The notes below the pieces were generated by a model. That model saw nothing but the letters and a program-made list of their open reading frames with translations. It was not told the DNA's origin and searched no databases. Shown piece by piece: positions 30,206 to 37,481 of a stretch of 64,000 nucleotides of DNA; within the stretch, counting starts at the first letter, position 1; the number at the start of each line of letters is the position of its first letter. Source of the stretch: Verrucomicrobia bacterium IMCC26134 (GTDB taxonomy: Bacteria > Verrucomicrobiota > Verrucomicrobiia > Opitutales > Opitutaceae); contig CP011265.1 of NCBI GenBank assembly GCA_000972765.1, positions 3,841,001-3,905,000 on the forward strand, written 5' to 3'. The translations under genes and the position numbers were made by a program.

Positions 30206-31021
30206 ATGAAACTATCCGGACTCCGGGCTTGGGTGGTGTTAACGGCGGTCGTTATGACGACCAGTATGACCGCGCTGTCCGCGGCATCCGAGCCGGTGCT
30301 GCGCGGCGTGCTGGTGACGGGCACGGACAAGCTGTTTTCCTTATCCGTCCCGGGTTCGCAACCGGCCTGGGTCGAGGTAGGCAAGACCTTCGAGGGCTGG
30401 AAGGTGGCGGAGTATCGCGAGGCGACGCGTTCGCTGGTGCTGACGCGCGACGGCATCGAAAGAGTCCTTCCTCTGGCGGACAGTGTGATCGGCGCGAGTG
30501 AACTGGCCGGCACCACGGCCAGCCTGGAAGACGCGGAGAGCTTGCTGACGCAAATGCGCTTCGAGGAAATGATGACCAAGACGATCGAGCAGCAAAAGGA
30601 TGCCACGGTCAAAATGATGAGCCAGATGCTCAAGGGCTCGGGCGGCAAAGGCGCCCCCAACTCGGCCGACATGGAGGCATTTCAGCGCAAGACGATGGAT
30701 GTGATGTTCGAGGCGATGGACCTGCCCGGCATGAAAAAAGACGTGGCCAAAATCTACGCCGAGACTTTCACCAAGGAAGAACTGCGCGCCCAGGCCGATT
30801 TTTACACTACACCGGGCGGCAAAGCCATGCTGGATAAGCAACCGCAGATGCAGCAGAAAATGATGGCGGTGATGGGGCCGCGCATGATGGCGGCCATGCC
30901 CAAGGTGCAGGCGCTCGCCGCGGAATTCGGCAAAGAGCAGACGGCCAAGAAAGAGGCCGCCAAGGTTGCGGCCAAGGCGGCTGAAACTGCGTCGGCGGTT
31001 CCGGCCTCTTCCGCCAACTAA
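30206..31021 (+). CDS. Exported DUF2059-containing protein
   Basis: The start at the ATG at 30206 gives 271 residues with a signal peptide (LRAWVVLTAVVMTTSMTALSAAS). The DUF2059 helical module lies about residues 160-235 and includes YAETFTKEELRAQADFYTTPGGKAML. The N-terminal third (about 30-95) has beta-strands such as VLRGVLVTGTDKLFSLS. The function of the family is not established; an envelope role is likely. An Ala/Lys-rich tail ends the protein. It converges with the phosphatase at 31053. Confidence 0.75.
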   Translation: MKLSGLRAWVVLTAVVMTTSMTALSAASEPVLRGVLVTGTDKLFSLSVPGSQPAWVEVGKTFEGWKVAEYREATRSLVLTRDGIERVLPLADSVIGASELAGTTASLEDAESLLTQMRFEEMMTKTIEQQKDATVKMMSQMLKGSGGKGAPNSADMEAFQRKTMDVMFEAMDLPGMKKDVAKIYAETFTKEELRAQADFYTTPGGKAMLDKQPQMQQKMMAVMGPRMMAAMPKVQALAAEFGKEQTAKKEAAKVAAKAAETASAVPASSAN

Positions 31022-31052
31022 CTTGTCCGAGTCTGGCCCGCGCGGCCGGCGC

Positions 31053-31820
31053 TCAGGGATTGAGCGTGGTGATCACGTTCGCGTGCAACTCCGGCGTGGC
31101 GGCGGCGATGGTGTGGGCGGCCGGGTAGGCGGGGCCGCCGTGCCAATCCGTAATGACCCCGCCGGCGCCGCGCACCACCGGGATCAGCGCGGCGATGTCC
31201 CACGGATTCATGATCGGATCGAGGCACACGTCGGCATGGCCGCTGGCGAGCAGGAGGTAGCCGTAGCAGTCGCCCCAGGTGCGCGCCAACCGTGCGGAGG
31301 CGAGCAGGCGGTCGCAGGCGGCACCGTTTTGATAACGCGCGAGATTGAGGTGGTCGCTGGTCAACACCGTGGCCTGGGAGAGCTCGGTGGTGGCGCGGCA
31401 ACGCACCGGGCGGCCATTGAGCGTCGTTACGCTGTTATCACCGAGCAGGAGCTGGCCTAGAACGGGCTGGTGGATGCAGCCGAGCACGGGTTGTCCGCGA
31501 TGGAGCAGGGCGATGAGCGTGCCCCAGAGCGGGATGGCGGTGATAAACGACTTGGTGCCATCGATGGGATCGAGCACCCAGACGAACTCTGCATCCTCGC
31601 GAACATTGCCCATTTCCTCTCCGATGATGCCGTGGTCCGGGAAGCGCGCTTCGATCATCCGGCGCATCAGGGCCTCGGCCCCGCGATCGGCGGCGGTGAC
31701 CGGGGATGCGTCGCCCTTGGACTCCACTTCCAGATCGGTGCGACCGTAGTAGGGCAGGATAAAACGGCCGCTCTCGGCGGCGAGCTCAGCGATAAAGGCG
31801 CGATAAGGGGCGAGGTCCAT
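31053..31820 (-). CDS. hisN: Inositol-monophosphatase-family phosphatase, HisN-type histidinol-phosphatase
   Basis: A 255-residue metal-dependent phosphatase. Conserved elements are IIGEEM (Glu68, Glu69), VLDPIDGTKSFI (Asp84, Asp87, Gly88, Thr89), WGDCYGY and NPWDIAAL. The WGDCYGYLLLASG region is more like histidinol-phosphatase (HisN) than inositol or sulfur-assimilation phosphatases, so histidine synthesis is the favoured role. A generic inositol-phosphate phosphatase remains possible. Its 5' region carries a TTTTCGTG-type element 27 nt from the start and is divergent from the exonuclease gene. Confidence 0.8.
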   Translation of the reverse strand: MDLAPYRAFIAELAAESGRFILPYYGRTDLEVESKGDASPVTAADRGAEALMRRMIEARFPDHGIIGEEMGNVREDAEFVWVLDPIDGTKSFITAIPLWGTLIALLHRGQPVLGCIHQPVLGQLLLGDNSVTTLNGRPVRCRATTELSQATVLTSDHLNLARYQNGAACDRLLASARLARTWGDCYGYLLLASGHADVCLDPIMNPWDIAALIPVVRGAGGVITDWHGGPAYPAAHTIAAATPELHANVITTLNP

Positions 31821-31847
31821 GGCAGGAAGTTGGAAAAAGTGTTTTGG

Positions 31848-31875
31848 CCGCTAAAACCGCGAAATGACACGAAAA
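31848..31875 (-). repeat. 28-nt TTTTCGTG-type element upstream of the hisN-like gene
   Basis: On the minus strand it reads TTTTCGTGTCATTTCGC then GGTTTTAGCGG, a degenerate form with one extra base. It ends 27 nt before the ATG at 31820. It is the inverted partner of the element at 31915-31941. Confidence 0.55.
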
Positions 31876-31914
31876 ACGGACCACTCTGAAAAGGAGGGGG
31901 GCAATAGGCTTGGG

Positions 31915-31941
31915 TTTTCGCGGGATTCGTGTGTTTCGTGG
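31915..31941 (+). repeat. 27-nt TTTTCGTG-type element upstream of the exonuclease gene
   Basis: Units TTTTCGCGG, GATTCGTGT and GTTTCGTGG. It ends 5 nt before the ATG at 31947. It pairs in inverted orientation with the element at 31848-31875, about 40 bp away, across the intergenic region of two divergent genes. Confidence 0.65.
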
Positions 31942-31946
31942 GCCGC

Positions 31947-32633
31947 ATGCTCTGGCGTGATCAGCTTATCCATTTCATCGACTTCGAGGGATCCACCGTG
32001 TCAGGGATTCTTGAATACGGGGTGGTGTCGCTGCGTGGCGGCGAGATCGTGACGGCGGCCGGGCGCAGTTGCCGGCCGGTCGGCCGGGTGCGGGCGGAGG
32101 AGACGGCGGTGCACGGGCTGGCGCCGGAGGCGCTGGCGTCATGCCCGCCCTTTTCGGCCGAGTTCGAGACCTTCGCGCGGCTGCGCGAGAGCGGTCCGCT
32201 GGCGGCGCATTTCGCCAATGCCGAGAACACCTTGCTCAAGGCGACGTGGCCCTATCCCCGGGCGGTGCCTGATTTTGCCCGGGAGGCGGGTGGCGGGCAG
32301 GTGCTCGACTGGGGGCCCTGGATCGACACCGGACGGATTTACCCGCAGGTGCGCGCGGATGCCGGCGGGTTGGCGGGCGGGGTTTTCGGGCTGGCGGAGT
32401 TGGTGGCGGCGGAGGGTCTGCAGGCGCGGCTCGACGGCCTGGCGGCGGAGTATTGTCCGGTGGAGCGCCGGCATTTTCACGCGGCACTTTACGATGCCTT
32501 GGCGGGCGCGCTGCTTTTGCTGCAGGTGGTCGGGGTGCCGGGCTGGGGGGATAAATCACTTCGCTGGCTGATCGAGCATAGCACGCTCGATGCAGGAAAA
32601 CGCGAACGCCTGCGCCAAGGTGAGCTGTTTTGA
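31947..32633 (+). CDS. DEDD-type 3'-5' exonuclease-like protein
   Basis: The protein (228 residues from the ATG at 31947) begins FIDFEGS with the D-x-E pair of the DnaQ/RNase T fold (about Asp12, Glu14). The second acidic site seems to fall in HFANAENTLLK, where the usual Asp is replaced by Glu or Asn. The last motif is RRHFHAALYDALAG, with the H-x4-D pattern. A polymerase-proofreading or RNA-trimming exonuclease role is likely, but the exact one is unknown. Because the second motif is unusual, activity should be treated as probable, not certain. Confidence 0.75.
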   Translation: MLWRDQLIHFIDFEGSTVSGILEYGVVSLRGGEIVTAAGRSCRPVGRVRAEETAVHGLAPEALASCPPFSAEFETFARLRESGPLAAHFANAENTLLKATWPYPRAVPDFAREAGGGQVLDWGPWIDTGRIYPQVRADAGGLAGGVFGLAELVAAEGLQARLDGLAAEYCPVERRHFHAALYDALAGALLLLQVVGVPGWGDKSLRWLIEHSTLDAGKRERLRQGELF

Positions 32634-32653
32634 GTGTATTTGAACGGTCATAA

Positions 32654-32676
32654 AAAGTAACCTATTAGGTTACTTT
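32654..32676. terminator. Bidirectional terminator between convergent genes
   Basis: A near-perfect inverted repeat, AAAGTAACCTA (32654-32664) with TAGGTTACTTT (32666-32676), overlaps the stop codon of the minus-strand HAD gene. It is followed by TTT on the plus strand and by five T residues on the minus strand, so it can end transcription from both sides. Confidence 0.75.
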
Positions 32677-33338
32677 GTCCCGTCGGCCGCGAGGTCCGGA
32701 AGCGCTGAAAGCTGGGAAAGGGTGACGGAATAGAGCGAGTCCCAGCGGCGATGCGCGTGGGGGAACTCGTGGCGGGCGGTGGCGGGGTTGGGCGTGACGA
32801 TGACCCGCAGGCCGGCGCGGGCGGCGGCAACGTGGCCGGGCACGGAGTCCTCGAAGGCCATGGACTCGTGAGCGGCGAGGCCGAGTCTTTCGAGCGCGGC
32901 GAGGTAGAGATCCGGCTCGGGTTTTCCAAGCGGGACGTCTTCGCGGCAGAGCACGGCGTCGAAGAGTGGCAGCAGGCCGCGGAGGGCGAGCTGGCCCTCG
33001 ACGTGGTGGTGGCTGGAATTGGAAGCGACGGCGAGACGCAGTCCGGCGGCGCGGGCCTCGGCGAGCAAGGCGGCGACGCCGGGACGGACGGGGGCGGCGG
33101 CCATCAAGGCGCGGGCCAGAGTGCGGTGACGGCGCTCGAGGGCGGCTTTGTCGCAGGTGGTCGGATAGGCTTCCCAGATGTCGGTTGCGACATCGACGTG
33201 ACCGACCAGGGCGTGCAGCACCTCGGGGCGCGCCGCGAGGCCATCTTCGCGGTGGATGGTTTGCCAGGAGTCGATGATCGCGGATTCGGTGTCCACGATG
33301 AGACCGTCGAAATCAAAGATAAGTCCGCGCAAAGGCAT
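32670..33338 (-). CDS. HAD-family phosphatase / beta-phosphoglucomutase-like
   Basis: A 222-residue HAD protein starts at the ATG at 33338 (MPLRGLIFDFDG). An earlier ATG at 33377 would add 13 residues without support. The nucleophile is in FDFDGLIVDTES, the threonine/serine motif is in VASNSSHHH, the lysine in VPLGKPEPDLY and the last acidic pair in FEDSVPG. The 4-helix cap places it with beta-phosphoglucomutase and phosphoglycolate-type phosphatases. Substrate is unknown. A terminator overlaps its stop. Confidence 0.88.
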   Translation of the reverse strand: MPLRGLIFDFDGLIVDTESAIIDSWQTIHREDGLAARPEVLHALVGHVDVATDIWEAYPTTCDKAALERRHRTLARALMAAAPVRPGVAALLAEARAAGLRLAVASNSSHHHVEGQLALRGLLPLFDAVLCREDVPLGKPEPDLYLAALERLGLAAHESMAFEDSVPGHVAAARAGLRVIVTPNPATARHEFPHAHRRWDSLYSVTLSQLSALPDLAADGTK

Positions 33339-33409
33339 GTCGGCACGGTGGAGGGGAAGGGCGGCGGCGCAAGCCATGGAGGTTCATTCGTGTTTTCGGA
33401 ACAGTGCAC

Positions 33410-33438
33410 AAAAAAGGCCCGCCGGGTGAGGGCGGGCC
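33410..33438 (-). terminator. Rho-independent terminator of the PEP-CTERM gene
   Basis: The stem GGCCCGCC (33416-33423) pairs with GGCGGGCC (33431-33438) across a 7-nt loop. On the minus strand it is followed by six T residues. It lies 28 bp after the stop at 33466. Confidence 0.85.
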
Positions 33439-33465
33439 GTGGGTGACAAACCAGAACCGTAAAAC

Positions 33466-36400
33466 TCAGGCGGCGCGTTTGGCCACTTGCTGACGACGGC
33501 GGCGGTAGAGGACGAAGCCGATCATGCCGAGACCGGCCAGCGCGGCGTAGGTGGCGGGCTCGGGGATGGCGGTGACGACCAGATCGCCGCTGGACTGGGT
33601 GAAGACATAGTGGAGGTTGTTGACCAAGTCATCACCGGACCAGATGCCCAGCGTGTTGGTCAGCGGTTCGGCGATTGAATAGGTGCCGCCGAAGGTGACG
33701 GCGCCGAAATCGCCCGCCTGGGTGCCGTAGATGCCGAAGATATCGTAGGTCGTGCCGGCGACAGGCGTGTTGTCGAAGCTCATGGTGAGCGTGCCGCCGT
33801 AGGTCAGCAGACCGGTGACATCAATGGCGTCGTAGCCGTTGGCGTTGTCGACGCCACGGTCGGTGCCGGCGCCTTTGACCTCAATCGTGGTGGTGCCGGC
33901 GAGGGTGAGGTTGCCGGTGAAGGTCAGCAGGCCGGGGCTGTTGCCGGGGGCGAGCGTGGCGCCTGCCTGAATGGTGGTGGGACCGGCGATGGTGCCGTTG
34001 CCCTTCAGGGTGGCGGAGCTGCCGACGATCTTCGCGCCGTCACCGCCGAGGGTGCCGTTGACCGAGAAGATGCCGGAGCTGATCGTGGTGTTGCCAACTA
34101 CATTGACGACCACGCCGGGGGCGATCGCGGTGGTGTCGGTGATGGTCAGTGAGCTGCCCAAGGTCAGGGTATTGCCCACGCTGCCAAAGGTGCCTCCGGC
34201 TATGCTGGTGGGGCTGCTGATGGTGGCGTTGCCGGACAGGCTGCCGGTGCTTGATACGACCACGCTGCCTGCCCCGCCGATGGTGCCGTTGACGCCCAGC
34301 ACGCCGTTGACGGTGAGGGTCCCTGAAGAGACCGAGCTGGTGCCGGCGACGTTGACGGTGGAATTGGCCGTCACGCTGCTGGATCCCGCGCTGGTGAAGT
34401 TGCCGCTGATGGAGAGGGTGTCGCCCGCACTGCCGATCGTGGCGCTGGTGAGACCGACGCTGCCGCTGATGGTGCCGGAGCCACCTAATGTAGCGCCGGA
34501 GGAGACGGTGACGTTGCCCGAGCCGGTGCCGGAACCGGAGGAGTTGGTGATGAGCAGGGTGCCGGCACTGACGGTGGTGCCGCCGGAGTAGGCGTTGGCG
34601 TTGGAGAGGGTCGCGCTTCCCGCGCCGGTCTTGGTGAGGGCGGCGGAGCCGCCGAGCGCGGCGCTGATCGTGCCGCTGTTGGTGAGAGAGTAGGAGGTGC
34701 CGGTGAGGGTGCCGTTTCCGCCCAGCGAGCCGCCGGACTGGGTGTAGCCCGCTACGGATTCATTGCCGCCGAGGTTGAGGCTGCCGCTGCTGACCGTGAC
34801 TGCCGCGCTGGAGGAGAGGCGGTTGCCGGAACCGAGATTCACCGTGCCGCCGCTGACAGTGAGATTGCCGCCGAGGGTGCCGTTGACCGCGAAGGAACCG
34901 GCGCTGACGGTGGTGCCGCCGGCGACGTTGACGGTGGAGTTGGCGGAGAGCGTGCTGGCGCCGGTCGAGGCGAGGGTGCTGCCGAGGGAGAGGGTGTTGG
35001 AAGCGCTGCCGAGGGTGCCGCCGTTGAGGGTGGTGGCGCTGTTGACGGTGCCGGAGCCGTTGAGGGTGTTGCTGCCGACGGTGAGATTACCGCCGCCGAG
35101 GGTGCCGTTGACGGTTAAGATGCCGGCGCTGACGGTGGTGCCGCCGGCGACGTTGACGGTGGAGCTGGCGGAGAGCGTGCTGTTACCCGAAGAGGTGAGG
35201 GTGCTGCCAAGGGAGAGGGTGTTGAAAGCGCTGCCTATAGTGCCGTCGTTGAGGGTGGTGGCTCCGGAAACGGTGCCGGAGCCACCTAATGTAGCGCCGG
35301 AGGAGACGGTGACGTTGCCGGAACCGGTGCCGGAACCGGAGGAGTTGGTGATGAGCAAGGTGCCGGCACTGACGGTGGTGCCGCCGGAGTAGGTGTTAGT
35401 ATCGCCTAAGGTTTGGGTGCCGTTGCCCTGTTTTACTATGGAGATCGCTCCGGAGATCACGCCTGAGTTGGCGTCGGTGCCGTTGCCATAAGCATAAGAA
35501 TTAGCCCCGCTGACGTTCAAGGTGAGCGTGGCAGCGGCGGTGGACGTGACCGTGTTGTCACCCGTCGTGGTGTTGTTACCGCTGATGGAAATGAGGCCCG
35601 CGACTTCTTGGTTGTTTCCGTTTAGGTCGAGGGTGCCGAGGTTGTTGCTGGCGTCTTGACCGAGGGAAACGACGGTTCCGACGGGCAGCCGGTTGGCGCC
35701 GGTGGTGAGCTTGATTATGCCGTTGTTGATGGCCGTGGCACCGGTGTAGGTGCTGACGCCTCCGAGTGCGAGGGTGCCGCCGCCTTGCTTGGCCCAAGAG
35801 CCGGTCTTGCCTGAGATATCGGCGATGGTTCCGTTGTAGGTTAGAGTGCCCGTCCCGGGGGTGCTGATCGAGGTGTCGACTGTGTCGCCTATCGTGATCG
35901 CGTGCGTGCTGGCCACCGTGAAGTTACCGGTGTTTACCGATGCGAAACGCCCGCCATCAATCACGACCGCGTTGTTGGCATTACCGAGACTGCCGTCAGT
36001 GGTGAAACGGACTTCGCCACCGGTAATTTTAATGGGACCGGTGAAGGTGTTCGCAATGCCGGTGATATCAAAACGTCCACCTGCGCCTGAGTTTGCAGCG
36101 AAGGTCAGTCCATTGGTGGCCGTGTTGCTGATCACGCCTCCGAACGTTACGGTGCCGCCATAGCCCAGAGTGAGCGTGCGAGTTGCGTTCCCGAGAGTCA
36201 TGTTATTGCTAAAGGTCAAAGATCCCGTGCCAGCAGACTGATTGACAGAATCGCCAAACTGCACGTTGCCTCCGATCGTAATTCCACCTGCAAATTTCCC
36301 AGAAAAATCGCGATTATTAGATGCGCTTGAGGTGAGAATACCACCATTTAAATTTAGAGCGCCGCCTGAGCCCATGGCATTCACACCGCCAGCGGCCAAT

Positions 36401-36897
36401 GTTCCTGCATTTAAAGTAAACCCACCTGTATATGCGCTACCGGTAATGATCATCGTTCCATTGCCGGATTTGATAAATCCTGTTCCCGCTGCGGTCGAAA
36501 TGTTCTGACCGGCAAAATTCATGGTAGCGCCGTTGCCAACATTAATTGTGCGAACTGCACCTCCTGTCGCAAAGGTGCTGCCGCTGCTGGCGAAGTTCAC
36601 GGTTACGTTACTGCTTAGCGTTATATTCCCTACGTTTGTGGAAGCTCCCATGCCTGCAAAATTATAGGTCCCCGAGGTGAAGCTGACGCTGTTGTTGCCG
36701 GTATAGGCGCTCGTGTAGGGTGCGGCATCTGACGAATTGTTCCACCGCGCTGCGTTCCAAGCCGAGGCGTTGCTGCTGGAGGTAAAAGAGTCGGCTGAGG
36801 CCTGACTAAGTCCCACCAGTGCTATAGCGACAGTGGCTACGAGACGAGCCGGGACGCGGCGGGAGGCGGACGGGGCGGAGGTGCGAGGGGATTTCAT
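33466..36897 (-). CDS. PEP-CTERM protein with autotransporter-associated beta-strand repeats
   Basis: The 1143-residue protein has a signal peptide (about 1-36, hydrophobic VATVAIALVGLSQASA). The body is made of Gly/Ser/Thr/Asn-rich beta-strand repeats, at least four of them of the passenger type, for example NTYSGGTTVSAGTLLITN and STYTGATAINNGIIKL. The end reads AIPEPATYAALAG, followed by a hydrophobic helix and RRRRQQ, the PEP-CTERM sorting signal cleaved by an exosortase. It is therefore expected in the outer envelope or matrix. Internal duplications are strong: a unit of 75 residues is repeated in tandem, and a 126-nt stretch recurs 801 nt away with about four mismatches. No beta-barrel autotransporter domain is present. 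Exosortase is not in the window. Confidence 0.85.
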   Translation of the reverse strand: MKSPRTSAPSASRRVPARLVATVAIALVGLSQASADSFTSSSNASAWNAARWNNSSDAAPYTSAYTGNNSVSFTSGTYNFAGMGASTNVGNITLSSNVTVNFASSGSTFATGGAVRTINVGNGATMNFAGQNISTAAGTGFIKSGNGTMIITGSAYTGGFTLNAGTLAAGGVNAMGSGGALNLNGGILTSSASNNRDFSGKFAGGITIGGNVQFGDSVNQSAGTGSLTFSNNMTLGNATRTLTLGYGGTVTFGGVISNTATNGLTFAANSGAGGRFDITGIANTFTGPIKITGGEVRFTTDGSLGNANNAVVIDGGRFASVNTGNFTVASTHAITIGDTVDTSISTPGTGTLTYNGTIADISGKTGSWAKQGGGTLALGGVSTYTGATAINNGIIKLTTGANRLPVGTVVSLGQDASNNLGTLDLNGNNQEVAGLISISGNNTTTGDNTVTSTAAATLTLNVSGANSYAYGNGTDANSGVISGAISIVKQGNGTQTLGDTNTYSGGTTVSAGTLLITNSSGSGTGSGNVTVSSGATLGGSGTVSGATTLNDGTIGSAFNTLSLGSTLTSSGNSTLSASSTVNVAGGTTVSAGILTVNGTLGGGNLTVGSNTLNGSGTVNSATTLNGGTLGSASNTLSLGSTLASTGASTLSANSTVNVAGGTTVSAGSFAVNGTLGGNLTVSGGTVNLGSGNRLSSSAAVTVSSGSLNLGGNESVAGYTQSGGSLGGNGTLTGTSYSLTNSGTISAALGGSAALTKTGAGSATLSNANAYSGGTTVSAGTLLITNSSGSGTGSGNVTVSSGATLGGSGTISGSVGLTSATIGSAGDTLSISGNFTSAGSSSVTANSTVNVAGTSSVSSGTLTVNGVLGVNGTIGGAGSVVVSSTGSLSGNATISSPTSIAGGTFGSVGNTLTLGSSLTITDTTAIAPGVVVNVVGNTTISSGIFSVNGTLGGDGAKIVGSSATLKGNGTIAGPTTIQAGATLAPGNSPGLLTFTGNLTLAGTTTIEVKGAGTDRGVDNANGYDAIDVTGLLTYGGTLTMSFDNTPVAGTTYDIFGIYGTQAGDFGAVTFGGTYSIAEPLTNTLGIWSGDDLVNNLHYVFTQSSGDLVVTAIPEPATYAALAGLGMIGFVLYRRRRQQVAKRAA
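34471..34596 (-). repeat. Internal duplication, copy A, in the PEP-CTERM gene
   Basis: Nearly identical by eye (about four mismatches in 126 nt) to 35272-35397. Offset 801 nt is a multiple of three, so the frame is kept. It encodes the YSGGTTVSAGTLLITN module and the following GSGTGSGNVTVSSG. Confidence 0.85.
35272..35397 (-). repeat. Internal duplication, copy B, in the PEP-CTERM gene
   Basis: Second copy of the 126-nt unit at 34471-34596. The high identity in third-codon positions points to recent duplication or gene conversion and not to protein-level selection. Confidence 0.85.
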
Positions 36898-37481
36898 GTG
36901 AGTGGATGAAGACTGGGAGGACGGATTAGTGCAGCTTACGGGCCAGAGATTCGCGTGGGTGCTTGATAATTAGCAAACCGCGGGCGTGAAGATTCGGTGA
37001 CAATTCAGGGCGGTTCTACTCACTGCCGGAGGGGGGCGGACGGACCTTGGGGCTCGCTTTAACGAGGTGAACTTCCCGGGGCAGAGGGAGAATCAGATTT
37101 GGGGTATAATGTCTGACTGGGTGGAGTTTGAACGAAACCGGAGGCGATAGCGGGCACGAATCGGGCACCTTTGTGCGGCATGGTAAAAAATCAGGTAATT
37201 ACGGTGTTTTTGATCTTATTTCCCCAAGTAGTTGTAGGCTAATGATTCGCAAGGAGATCGAATGATTGGCTGAATTTGATCACGTCGAGGTCCGTTTGAT
37301 GACTCATTAGCCGACTCCCTCTCGCGCACGGACAGTAAAGCCGCAAAGGAAGGTGGATTTGGTCTGCGAGGCCCCGGTATATCTGAGCGGTCACGCCCCA
37401 CCTGCCGGATTACGGAGATTTTATCCGCAATGCATTCAGGCGTTTTCTTAGGTCGGCCTAGGTGGTGGCCTTCCCTTATAA
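36898..37481. other. Gene-free region of about 580 bp between two large exported-protein genes
   Basis: I see no convincing gene, tRNA or other RNA here. Only short, non-conserved frames occur. Both flanking genes are transcribed away from it, so it should hold their promoters. AT-rich patches near 36967 (TTGATAATTAG) and 37470-37490 could be part of them, but I could not fit a -35/-10 pair with normal spacing. Base composition is less GC-rich than the surrounding genes. Confidence 0.5.

Noticed and set aside
33384-33400. A word like the TTTTCGTG element near the HAD gene
   Set aside because: It has only about two degenerate units and points away from the gene, so it does not fit the other four copies.
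33466-36897. Repeated DNA that could be mistaken for a CRISPR array
   Set aside because: The repeats are in frame, of unequal spacing and part of a continuous coding sequence with a PEP-CTERM end.
37216-37401. A 61-codon frame in the gene-free region
   Set aside because: It lacks a plausible ribosome site and conserved features; the sequence looks like chance coding.
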